A stretch of 64,000 bases of DNA from Cryptomeria japonica (lineage: Eukaryota; Streptophyta; Pinopsida; Cupressales; Cupressaceae): the NCBI RefSeq assembly GCF_030272615.1, contig NC_081414.1, positions 232,982,733 through 233,046,732 on the forward strand, given 5' to 3'. The notes beneath the pieces are model-generated. The model was not told the origin of the DNA, ran no database searches, and saw only the letters and a list, made by a program, of their open reading frames with translations. Positions within the stretch are counted from its first letter, which is position 1. Each line of letters begins with the position of its first letter. Of the stretch, positions 46,763 through 58,189 are shown in pieces. A program made the translations under genes and the position numbers.

Positions 46763-47600
46763 GTAAGATTCATCCATCCTCATCCAATGGACACAAGTTC
46801 ATAATCACAACCACTGAGTATTTTACAAAATGAATTGAAGTTGTTCCATTGACTACTATTACCGACAAGCAAATATCTTCCTTCATCCTGAACTATCTCA
46901 TTTGTCGACATGGCATCCCCAGCTGCATTATCACTGATAATGGTAGACCCTTCAAAAATTAAGATGTGCAAGAACTTTGCGAAAGATTCCATATCCAATA
47001 TTTCTTCTCCACACCTTATTATACTTAGGAGAATGGCCAAGCAGAAGCTTCAAAATAAACCATTCTGAAAATCCTAAAGAAAACAGTGAACGATGTTGGT
47101 CGTTATTGGCATATTCAGTTGAATCCCACCTTATGGTCATACCACACTAGCATCCACACACCTAAATTAGCCACACCATATGAACCTGTATATGGATCAA
47201 AGACCATTTTACCCATTGAGGTCAAAATACCATCACTCAGAGTATCACTGAAAGGACTCATTCTAGATGAGGAATACAGGGTCAACCAACTGGAAGAATT
47301 AGAATTGTTGGATGAACGTTGTCAACATGATTTTGATCACCTCAAAGAATACCAACAACACATGTGCAAGATCTACAACCACAAAGTAAAACCAAGTTCA
47401 TTTCAAATCGGTGACTTGGTACTAAAGGAAAATCCCCGCAATCAATAGGATCGAGAAAAGAAAGGCAAGTTTGAACCAAACTAGCTAGGTCCTTTCGTCA
47501 TCATATCAACCTATGGATTAGGGGCATATCAGTTATCTACATCCAAAGGAGACTTATTGGATGAGTCTATCAACAACATAAATCTCAAGAATTTTTACAC
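46763..47600 (+). pseudogene. Integrase C-terminal part of element B, after the D insertion
   Basis: It resumes with KIHPSSSNGHKFIITTTEYF and shows IICRHGIPSCIITDNGRPFK, YFFSTPYYT and ENGQAEASK, where the catalytic Glu is kept, unlike in element A. An open stretch 47086-47448 reads VGRYWHIQLNPTLWSYHTSI, EPVYGSKTILPIEVKIPSLR and FQIGDLVLKEN. The chromo-like GPFVIISTYGLGAYQL end lies near 47490-47540. Stops at ~46831, ~46962, ~47030 and ~47057 kill the frame. The end near 47600 is followed by an A-rich tract. Confidence 0.82.
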
Positions 47601-49384
47601 CTGATTCACCCAATGCACAAAAAAAAAAGAAAGAAGAAGAAGAGAAAAAACAAGAAAATACAAAAAAATCATAAAAATAAAAAAATGTGATAAAAGAAAG
47701 TAGTGAAAACTTGGCAACATGCACTATTTGTGTTAGATTGGATCTTCTATCTACCATTACATATATCATACCTTTTTTACGTCCATCTCATCTAGGCCAT
47801 CGACAAGCATACACAGTTGGTAAAGATCTTTAACGTAGTACAAACTTGCACAAACTTAGCGTAGTCACTATCCTTCATTATCTACAAAAATTTATTTGTG
47901 TAATATCTTACCATGGCTTGGTAATCAATGTATATATCCATATCGATAATTATGTCCAGGGCTGGGGGAAAAATCCTGACCTCGTTGGGGGTAATTTACC
48001 TTTTTGGTTTTAAAACAAACAACAACGCGCAAACGAAGACAATCTCGAAAAAACAAAGATCGTGAAATTCAATCCTAAACATCAAAACATTTGAATCCAA
48101 ATGCATTTTAACATTGAACGATTACACATACATTTCAAACCAATCATCTGCCTTGACTTTAAGATTGATAGAAGGAAACACGATGGATGATCTATTCTGA
48201 ATCATGGTTTGATTACTCTAGCATGGGATTTGACTTTTTGTATCTTGATTTTTGGTTGTCAGATCTCCAAAGAAACTCAAGGATGTCTTGAACTAGAGAA
48301 GCGAGGAAGGAGTCTAGTATTTTATTTGTCTGCTATCTGTGAGTGGATCATTTGTACTATTCCAATTAGTCACACAATATGATTGGAAACATATCATTGA
48401 AGACATTTTGGATTGGCATATACTGATGATTCAATCTTGTCTATTTTACGCAAACAAAACTCAGGTCATCTTGGTTTAATTATACCTCGATGCTTGTGTC
48501 ATTTTGCAATATCAAAATTTGACATGTAAGTGGTACTCAGGTCATCATGGTTCAAAATTATACCATCGATCTGTGTACTAACTTCCAACATTTCATAAGC
48601 TTAATGATGACAAAAAGAGCACGAACAATTAGCTAACAGAATGACAACATTACATAAATAGATTGCATAACCACACTAGATTTCATATCCATTACATTTA
48701 ACTACATTCATATGTAGTTGCATTATCATCACAGTACCATTTCATTTAGTTGCATAATTACATCATTTTGCATTTAAATGGCATATCAAAATCATCATCA
48801 TCATTATCATTAGTATATACAATTGCATTCCTTTATCAATTCGCTACATTTATCATTATCATAATTTATATTTGCCAGTTAATCATCATTTTATTTCATT
48901 TAGTTACATTATATCGTAAAAGAATAAGCATGAAACATAATGCATCATCATATAGGCATATATCACATAGAATCCATCACCGTATATACAACACCATCTG
49001 CATCCATAACCATAGAATCATGTAGACATGCACATAAGACATCTAAAATCATTTATAAAATCATCTTCATGTATTAGCATATACATCAAATAGTGCATCA
49101 TCATACATATATCAAGGAGACCATGTAAGAACATTATAAAATCAGTCACAATATCATATGCATTCATGAACATGAATCATCATATATAGACATTTGCAAA
49201 CATATAAATAGAAATCATGGCATCCATAAACATCATCATCTAAAAACACATCATCATGTATAAACATCACATGTGGAACCAAGGCAAATCATTGTGGCAT
49301 CTCATATAAATCTCAAATCAAGGTCAAGTATACAAATGATATCATGTTTGTATATAAGATACATCAAAAAGAATGATCTATATC
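47601..49384 (+). other. 3' internal spacer of element B
   Basis: An A/AG-rich run at 47618-47690, then AT-rich sequence. A purine-rich CAGGGCTGGGGGAAAAATCC lies at ~47960-47980. From ~48690 to 49280 the sequence is rich in ATCAT/CATCA steps. No ORF can be named. Confidence 0.5.
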
Positions 49385-50710
49385 ACAAATGGTATAATTA
49401 GGCATGATTGCCTCTGGATGCAAACGGTCGCAACACTTGTATCACCACCAGATGTCCCTGCCTCAAGATCTCTGCCAGGTGGGTTGGCCTTGTCACACCC
49501 CCACTCTCAGTCCTAGTGTGACTCCATCCAGATCTAGTGGTGGCCACAACTGCGTAGCTCGGTGCTCTCTACTCTTGAGGGACTAGATCCTCATATAACC
49601 GCCTTTAGTACTCAACCTCTTTGGCCGAGTATTGGATCTCTCAAGGTATCTCTGAGCGGGGCTCCTGCTACTGCTCTGTCTAAACTGTCAGCCAAGGCCT
49701 CTGCTTAATGCTGCCACTCTAATGCAGTATCCCTCTCTATTTGCAGTTGGGCAATATGTCTTTGTTGTGCTACCATCTGTCTTTGTTGTTGTGCCACCTA
49801 TGCCTGTAGCCATTGCACAAAGATTTGTAATTCCCTGATCTGTGCATCCTATTGATGTGAGGGCACTCGAATCTGAATAGGATCCTGGGAAGAGGTACCT
49901 GCTGCCCCTATTCATGTAATTGGTGGAGGGAGGATCTCTGATCTCCTCCTTTGTACTACTCTCCCTGTATCCCGGCTAACCCTCACAGCAACTGCACCAC
50001 CACCACCACCACCCTCCTCCTCCTCATCATCATCTCCCTCATCATCATCCCTATGCCTCTACCCTCCACGGGCTTGTGGTCTATCCTCATCCTCATCATC
50101 AAAGGTTGGCATTGGCTCTGCTGGATCAGACAATTGTGGCACTACACGCGATATCCAAAACTGTGAATACTTTGTTGTCATACCAGCATCAATAACCCCC
50201 GCAACATAATCCCAAGTTTGTGCACCCAGGCTTAGATACTTTGTCACAACTACGTCACTCGATATGGTAGGACCCCACTCCAACACATATTGTTGGCGAC
50301 GGGGCATATAAATAGGCTCCATATGGTATATCCTACTATCAACCATATTGTCAGTATACACGACTGTGTAAGAACCTCTCAATAATAAAAGGTGTCTAAG
50401 TGATCAAATACCGCGAAACAAAAGCATAGGGCATCTCTCATGCATCCTCAGGCCAGGCCTCACAATCCAGATATGGCCTCCAAATGACCATATCCAAATC
50501 ATCTAACACTCAACGCCAATACTCTAGTTTTCCCAGCATACATAGGACAACAACACCTGTGTAACCATATGCATAAGGATGGTCAACTGGTCTATCTATG
50601 TCTGCTATTGGTCGAGTAACTGCTATGTGCTCCCAAGTCCACACATGTAGCAATGTCACCCCTGTTGATAAACTTGTGTATCCTCGATACACAACCTGAT
50701 GAAGCTCTCC
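49385..50710 (-). pseudogene. Plant mobile domain (PMD/MAIN-like) gene, antisense within element B
   Basis: On the minus strand, 50692-50510 reads GVTLLHVWTWEHIAVTRPIA and YGYTGVVVLCMLGKLEYWR, and 50382-50059 reads MRGSYTVVYTDNMVDSRIYH, QQYVLEWGPTISSDVVVTKY and FWISRVVPQLSDPAEPMP. These correspond to the C-terminal half of a PMD (PP7L/MAIN-type). An Asp/Glu run (50060-50010), a Gly run and a Gln-rich helix (QQQRQMVAQQRHIAQLQIER, ~49800-49730) follow. The N-terminal half with the LPxGE motif is not visible upstream of 50710. Several stops are present. It is antisense to gag-pol of B and lies between integrase and the 3' LTR, as in element A. The two proteins are only distantly similar. Confidence 0.65.
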
Positions 50711-51049
50711 ATACAGATGAGGGGTAAAAAGGAGGGTTAATTAGTGGGAATGTATTTTTTTCCACTTTTTCATAATTATTAACCTAACCAACATCACATT
50801 TTTCCGAGAAATGAATCCATCTACGATTTTTAACAATTTCAACCTCATCAACATTTTTAATAAAATAAAATTAAAAAAGTGAATTTTATTTAAAAATTCT
50901 CAAAAATTGACAAAATCCCGATTCATTTCCCAAGGGGGCATCATTGCATTATTATCACATCAAATCAGCATATGGGGCAAAAATTAATTTCTTTTAATCA
51001 ATATCACATGATTTTTCTTTAAACTAACATGCACACACACATCACTTCA
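50711..51049. other. AT-rich spacer before the B 3' LTR
   Basis: Nothing recognised. Confidence 0.5.
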
Positions 51050-51062
51050 AAGAGGGGCAAAA
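51050..51062 (+). other. Polypurine tract of element B
   Basis: AAAGAGGGGCAAAA lies directly before the LTR start TGTTGACGTATAAATT. Confidence 0.7.
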
Positions 51063-52485
51063 TGTTGACGTATAAATTTGACCATCTGATTAAATAAATA
51101 TGCAATATTTATTTAATCCATTTAATAAATTCCTCTATTAATTAAATCATACTTAATTAATTCTCCCCCCACATTCTTCTATTGATTAAATAAATTATTC
51201 AATTTATTTAATTTAATCCAATTGACCACATTCTAACCTTTAATTAAATAAATCATTTTTATTTAATTAAATCCCTCTTTCCTATTTAATGAAATTTACA
51301 TTTAATTAAATCTTTCTCCTATTTAAATAAATCAAATTTATTTAAAAATCCTTCCAATGCAAGTTGTAACCACTTTTTGAAATAAATCGTTTTATTTCAA
51401 AATTAAATCAAAAAATATCCTCCTACTTGCATACTCCTAACAAATCCACTTGCATATCTAATGCCCCTTCTAGATTCTTCTAAACCATCCTAATTAGCCT
51501 AATTACCTCTTAAACATTTGCACATTCCTTAAGAGAAGGTTACTTCTCAAAAACCCTCAAAGTCTTCATAAACCATTAAAGGCTTTATGTCTTCAACAAG
51601 CTAACCTCCAAAGTCTTCAATAACCATTAATGGTTAACTCAAACTCGACCCTTGGTTAGAGACTTTCTCTCTAACTTAACCCTTCTCTAACCCATAGGTC
51701 TCTTCAAGCATTCATTGCTTTGACCATGGTTATCCATTAACTCTTACACAAGAGTTTATCCTTTGGACAAAAGGATTATCCAATAACTCAACCCTAACCT
51801 TGCCCCCTAGGGTGACCACCATGTCTTCTCAGACATTTAATGTCTCTTCTCTCTCCTCTCAAGCCATCTCATGTTGACAATTGTCACCATTTCATTGGTG
51901 AAAATTGTAAATATGGATTGAAGATCATTCAATATTAGCCCTTGTTAAGATTACTCAATCTTAACCATCCAATTGCCCATTTCTTCTATAAATAGGCCTC
52001 GTTTTTCTCATTATTCATATCCAAGTTTCATGTATCCAAATTATAGTCTAATTTCATCAAGCATTTGCCTCTCTTTGATAATTAGCATTTTAATTAACAT
52101 ATCATTTTAATCATGAATCATGTTAGCATAGCTTGTTAGTTTCTTTATCATATCATTATCTTCATCATATCATAACTAATCATATCTAATTAAGCTTATC
52201 ATATCATATAGATCTTAGGTGCATCTTGCATATAGATCATTTTCATCCATTATCACTCGTTCTCGGAGTTGTCATTCCAAAAGTTAGTTGCTCAATGATC
52301 TGGAAGCAACCCTTGACTTGAGGAATCCTATGAGATAGAGAACAATGAGACACACCTTGGAGGATTAGCTTGTTTAATTAGTTTAAGCTTAGTTAGTCTT
52401 TATATCCAAAAGTTTCATTGGTATGTTAGTTTCTAGTTTCAAATTGATTCACTGATTACACAAATCCTGCATACAACTATAAACA
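51063..52485 (+). repeat. 3' LTR of element B (~1.42 kb)
   Basis: The start is firm (TGTTGACG after the polypurine tract). The body has alternating TTTAATTAAATAAAT-type blocks for 350 bases. A TATA box CTATAAATAGG is at 51986-51996. The end is placed at the CA of CTATAAACA (52485), just before the block shared with 58190. That boundary is tentative. Confidence 0.6.
51986..51996 (+). promoter_or_regulatory. TATA box of the B LTR
   Basis: CTATAAATAGG, with a downstream pyrimidine-rich CTCATTATTC, at a plausible position two thirds into the LTR. Confidence 0.5.
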
Positions 52486-52487
52486 AT

Positions 52488-54945
52488 TTGGTTGTAAATC
52501 CCCCGAATTCTTCCCATTTAGTTCAAGAACAAAGACAAACTTCTTATTGAGCTAGTGTAGAACATCAACATCAAGTGATTGGTTGTGATGAGGATGTTCT
52601 CTTTAAAACATCAGTTAATTGTTCCTCCTTTGAATCTTATGATTCTCTTATGGCTCATGTTGAGTATTCTTCCTTTAAATCTATTGATTCTTCTTGATTC
52701 GGGATTACCTTCAATAAAGACTATTGATTTTTTATTATAGTGTGCTCCTCTTTAATTTCCTCAAATAATGAGATACAAAATTTAATGAGTGAATCATAAC
52801 AAAAAGAAAGACATATAAGACTTTCTCTAATTAAAAATAACATTGATGAAAACAAAATGAAATGCTAAGGAAAGTGTCCTAATTTAATTTTTATATTGTA
52901 ATAAATCTTATATTACTAAAATCCTAGAAACACCAGTTTTAGTGGTCCCTCTACCCAATACAAATTATTTATAGATATATCATATTTTTATTAATTAAGA
53001 AAACTAAAAAGATTCCATATAAATTTATTTCAAATAATTTTAGTATTCAATTTATATTAAACATTATAAATGCTTCGAATTTTTCAAAACAAACTTGAAA
53101 TTTTATGGTTTAGGTGCGTATTGAAATGGATTCAGGCCCCCCAACATTCATTATTAAAATAAATAATTATTAAATAAAATACTTCCTGAACCACAAGATC
53201 CGTTCAACCACTTTTTGTCATATTCACCTCTTACAAATAATACCGTGAACAAAGAAAACAGTTTTTCTGTCCATTTCCCTGTAATCTCTTACATTAGCAA
53301 TATATTTATAATAATTGCACAGTTTGGTCGCAGGGGTAAACATTAAAATTGTTTATGACGGTTATCCATCCAATCTGGTCTATTTTATTGAAGGATTTGA
53401 AGTATTTTTTAATATTGGGTACACGAATTCTCCTTTTTTTTTAATATTTTTTTTATTTGGGGATTTGAACCATTTAGTAAATAAAAATTTAATTGGTATA
53501 ATTTTTCTACAGCTTAAGTAATATCTAAAAATTGTTTTTAAAAGTAATTGCGTATGTGTTTGAATCATATTTTGTATTGTTTAGGAATCTTGATCAGAAG
53601 AAGAGATGGTGATGAATATCTGAGTGTGTTCTAAGACATCGATTCAAAGACATGTGTACTTAATTTTAAATTCAGTTTTTAATATTTTTTTAAGTTAATA
53701 ATGAATATATTCAACAAAATTTGATTCTCCATACATTTTAAGTGGGTTTGATTTTCTTTTTTGAAAAAGGGGTAAACATTTATTAAAGACATAGAGAATT
53801 ACAAAGCAAGAAGGGCCAACAACCTAGCCAAGAACAAATAATTACACATTCTTCCTATCTTCCACAACTAACTACTCCAACATATGAGACAAATCCAAAG
53901 GCAATTCTCTATCCGCAATATTCCAACCCTGCATTCGATCAAATTCACCACCACTCGTGAATGAGAAAAATGACGTTTTAGTTATCCAATATGAGAGTTT
54001 TGTCTAGAGCACAATCTCAACCTCATCCCTTAGATGTCAAAAGTTGCACTTAGCAAGACTTGATCCTTGATGTACTCATTAAGAACCATTCAACTTCACT
54101 AAGAGACCAAGAAACTATTGACATATACCCTATTTTAAAATACATACCAAGACACCAAGAACCCTTTGGCATATACCCTTTGTTTTTTTAATAGAGGTCC
54201 AAACTTGCGAGCATGGCAACTTAGCAAGGGCATGAACCCTGCGAGCACAACAGCCCAGTGAGGGCCTTCACAAAGTAGCTTTTACCACCTGCTACGAGGC
54301 AACAGGCCTATAGACTAAAACCTCTTCGGCTAAGAGCCAAGGATGACTAAGGGGTATCCATTCCATGAAATTTGTCTAGGGCATGATCCCAACCTCATCC
54401 CTTATAATGTTGGAGCCTTGCACTCAGCAAGACTGGATCTTTGATGGACTCATTTAGAACCAATCAATTTCACCAATAGACTGAAGACCCATTGACACAT
54501 ATACCTTATTTTAATATACATATACTAGATATAATCTTGAAACAAATCCTTTAATCAATGGAGCAAGTGGGAAAGTCATATTGCTGAATTCCATTAGAAG
54601 AAGTTTTCCAACGTTTATTAAATGCCCATTTTGGGCCACCCAACGAGTAAGCATGAGCTTGTGAGATTTCATGACATGACTTATCTGCAATGAAAAGGTC
54701 TTTGTTTGAACAAACCTCACCTACAATTGACTCATACCTACTCTCACCACCATCTTCATCTCATCCAATGTCATCTCATTCGTCATCTTCCATACTTTGA
54801 TTAGCTTTGGAATCCTTGGGACTCCACAAAATGTACTGCACCCATTAACTCATTGACAATGAAGAACTAAAGTAAATTGTATATGGATCTCTCTCATTAA
54901 CTGTTTGACAATAAAGAACTCAAGTAAATTGTATATGGATCTCTC
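52488..54945. repeat. Duplicated block, copy 1 (~2.4 kb)
   Basis: Direct repeat of 58190-60677. Shared landmarks: GATTGGTTGTGATGAGGATG (52579/58285), GTTTATGACGGTTATCCATC (53351/59049), the ACAAAGCAAGAAGGGCCAAC tail (53801/59484) and AGCATGAGCTTGTGAGA (54651/60388). Indels separate the copies. No ORF is conserved between them. Confidence 0.85.
53757..54500 (-). repeat. Possible 5'-truncated LINE or other retroposon tail
   Basis: On the minus strand the sequence ends AATAAATGTTTACCCC followed by TTTTTCAAAAAAGAAAA, which looks like a poly(A)-terminated retroposon end with an AATAAA signal. No coding domain is visible. The same end is present in the second copy near 59450. Confidence 0.25.
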
Positions 54946-55122
54946 TAGGAATAATTAAGCCTAAACAAATTAATCATGATCGACTCTGGGCAAAAGGGGA
55001 CATTACAGTCAGACATAGAAATGGAAACCCTAATTCATTTGATTTTGATGAAGTATTAGATGTCATTTCTTGGAGAAGGCTCTGAGAAACAACTTTAAAC
55101 TATTATCAAGTATTCCCATTAT

Positions 55123-55704
55123 TTGGTCTTGCATATAGTTGAGGTCATTTTAGGAGATGAATTCATGAGTTCTGAGCATAGGTATAGGGTTAATATCGAC
55201 ATATTAGCCATATCACTTGTAGTATTATTGGAAATGGGAGAACTGGTGGTGACGACCAAGGCCTTGGATGAGAAGGTGTTTAAGGCCCATATCTTGGGAG
55301 AAATTGATGATATTTTGGCTATCGTGGATTCAAAGAAAATTTTTCCCCTTCCTAGGGACTTCTATGTGGGGTAGAGGCATGGTAGAATGGTGCTTAGGCT
55401 ACCTATGGTCATGACGATAAAGATAGAGAAGTATGAAAGAAAAAAAATAGTTGTGGCAAGAAATATAGTGTTTTTGCAAAAGCTATTGGTAATGAAGTTG
55501 AACAAAGGAGGGGAGTGGATTAAGGATTATTTGAAGTTGGAGGGGCTAAGATGCAACTTGGAGAAGGACGACAATGAGTGTAAAATCATTGAGGAGGCAA
55601 TGACTAGAGCTAAGGAAGAGGACGTTGAGCATGAATTAAAGGAGATGACACACAAAGAATGTGGCCCAAACTACCTTGCGAGAAAGAAATCTCAAATGAC
55701 ATAA
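55123..55704 (+). pseudogene. Unrecognised ORF with a single internal stop (~194 codons)
   Basis: Two open stretches, 55123-55374 and 55387-55704, are in the same frame and separated by one TAG. The product is mixed and soluble-looking: GEIDDILAIVDSKKIFPLPR, then EKYERKKIVVARNIVFLQKL, then an acidic/basic helix (CNLEKDDNECKIIEEAMTRA). No motif is recognised. It is GC-richer and less AT-biased than its flanks, which argues for a formerly coding sequence. It lies between the two copies of the duplicated block and upstream of an LTR at 55939. It may be a retroelement gag remnant. Confidence 0.3.
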
Positions 55705-55938
55705 ATGTCAAGTTTCTATACAACATATGCTATGATATTATAAAGTGGATATGCCTATAGTAGGAATAGAAAAGAGGGTAGTATATACAGTCTCAGCCAA
55801 CATTTTGTATGTAGTGATGAACTGGGTTTTGTCTTACAAGTGTATAGGTGATAGGGGTTAAAATAATTTCATGAAAAACACTAATACAAAATGTTGAATG
55901 TAAGTTTTTTTTATATCAATATAATGGGTGTTGCCCCG

Positions 55939-57234
55939 TGTAGCATCTTAAAATTGCACCCTTCATAATTTTGATCCCATTTGGGGCCCTCACCTTAGTG
56001 CTCTCATCCTCATGATTGATCTAGACCTATTTATTCCCCTACTATGCAATAAATGTCATATTTTTACATTCCACCTTGCATTGCACCTTAACCTTGGTCC
56101 AATTATGGGGTAGGACCATGGCGCCACACCATGGTCCTCCTTATTTAGGGCCCATTTCAAGCCCTTTTCCCTATCCAAAACTTGGGCGAGAATCCCCTCC
56201 CCGTGTCAGCCTATGTTGGTAAATTAATATGTTTGATGACGGACAAGTATATAAGGAGGTCTTCCCCTCTCATTTGGGCATAAGGCAAATATACATTCAT
56301 TATAGGTGAACATAAGGCAAACTACATTCAAGCAATCAAGTATTCAAGAATTGAAGCATTCATTATCACTCATTTCTAGAGGTCTTCAAGGCTTCATATT
56401 CTTCATCTATCCATTGTGGAGCAACATTACATCATTCATTTGCAAGCATGTGTGTGTGATTAGGGTTTTGTCATGTTCATGCCATTTCATGCAACATATG
56501 TGACTACATTAAAGAAGCAAAGCATCATTATCAGTCATTGCATATCTAAGGTTTATCCTTCCATCATTTTATTTAAAGTATTTACAATATATCATTCAAG
56601 GTTAATTCCTAAATCGGGGTTTGACTTAGACAAACCCTTATTCCCAACCTATTTCCCCTTTTTTCTGTGTGCAGGAAACATGTACAAATTTGTACTCTTC
56701 AAAATAAGCTTTATTCACAGAGACAAATCAACCCTTTTTGGCGTGCAAAAAGTTCGGAGGACCGTTGTGACGCACCATGGTCCCGGAATTTTAGGAGCTT
56801 TTTTGAGGGTTAGGTCCGACTCGGCTTATATTGCTTAGATCCAGGGTGCACGTGAAAATCCCGTACTGTGGCTAACTATTTTCTCTGTTTTACCTTCATT
56901 TTTTTATCATTTTACCTAATTTCAACATTTATTAATTCAACCCATTTAGTATTTAGTCCTTATCTAATTTGTGACTGAATCTATTGGATTCCCTTCCCAA
57001 ATTTGAATGTAAAGGTTTTTAAGCAAAATTGATTTGGTAATTTCTCCCTTCTATGTTGCAAATTGCCAAATCAAATTTTCCCCTTTACACCCCTTAGCAG
57101 CTATTAACTTACCAAAAAAAATGCATTAGTTTAGTGTTTTGGAGGTTGGATTTTTCTAGGGTGTATTTGTGTCATTTCTTTCTTGTGGTTGATTCTCTTA
57201 TATTTATCCAATTCTATCTTTTGTATTGTTTACA
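55939..57234 (+). repeat. Gypsy-type LTR with perfect GC palindrome (solo or fragment)
   Basis: It starts TGTAGCATCTTAAAATTGCA. It contains a 27-base palindrome at 56112-56138 (AGGACCATGG and CCATGGTCCT around CGCCACA), TATATAAG at 56248-56255, GGGTTTG/CAAACCC at 56617-56637 and a second GC module at 56759-56783. The end is set tentatively at TTTACA 57234. No coding region or primer site follows, so it is probably a solo LTR or fragment. Confidence 0.55.
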
Positions 57235-58189
57235 CATTAGAATGCATTAATGAAATTCTTGTAGATCTAATTAATGTGTTATTCTAATAAAAAGGTTAAT
57301 CCTAGAAATGCCTATGATGTTTAATAATTATAAAAAATATAATTTAAAACTTGATAATAGTTTTGTGGGCACTTTTCCTAACACGTTACATATTTGGGGT
57401 GACTCTCACTCTTTACATCCTTTTTTGTGCATCTTTTTTAGAATAATGAGTTCATTGGATATAAGGTGGTTCAAGGACAATAAAGGACATTATTTGGTAG
57501 GGAGGGACTCATATCTTCTAATGCACCCATGTTGGATCTTATACTAGATATGTGCTTAAGTAGGATCTAGATGTAATGACTAATAATGCGATTGCTAATA
57601 AACTTGAATTGATGTGGATCTTGGGATATGGTGGATGAAAAGGTGAGTTGGCTCCAAAAAGTTGAGCTTCACTATATAAACCTTAAAATGTTAGCCTAAC
57701 CTAGTAAAACTTCATGGCTAGTTATAATATCACTAGAAACCTTTGGTGAAATAGATTTGTCATCTACCTATATAGAAAGAGATGGTTGTTATTGATTTAT
57801 AAATCTATTGTTGATTGGAAACTTGTGTTATGTGGGGCCCTTGGTTTTGGAACAAAGCTTGTGTATAAAACCATGATTTCTAATATTTATTTGTCTTTCT
57901 AAATTCTTTCTATATTCTTTACTATGGGCAAGGCTTCCAAACCCACCACTACATTTTTTGTTTGTGGTGTGTCTCTCTTTCATTAGCAATACTCTAGGAA
58001 ATCCAATTTATATCCCTTTTTTGAGATGTATACACACTTTTTGTATGTCATAATTCTTGTTGGGCTTGATTTATCAAAGAAAATTACTAGAAGAAACATG
58101 TTGAAAAGTGGAAAGCAAGGTATAGAAAAAATTATACATTATAAAGGGATTCCCTTTAGATATAGATCATGCTTTGCTACAACTCAATT
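57235..58189. other. AT-rich sequence, nothing recognised
   Basis: Short chance ORFs only. Confidence 0.5.

Larger units (their letters stand above)
29791..52485 (+). mobile_element. Element B: Tat-type Gypsy retrotransposon with antisense PMD gene, split by D
   Basis: On the plus strand: leader, gag (31873), protease (~33490), RT (~35810), RNase H, second RNase H (~37110), integrase (~37670-38029, continuing at 46763-47600 after insertion D), an antisense PMD gene (50700-49400) and a polypurine tract with 3' LTR (51063). No 5' LTR is seen. All domains carry stops. Its gene order mirrors element A exactly, so both belong to the same broad lineage. Confidence 0.75.
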
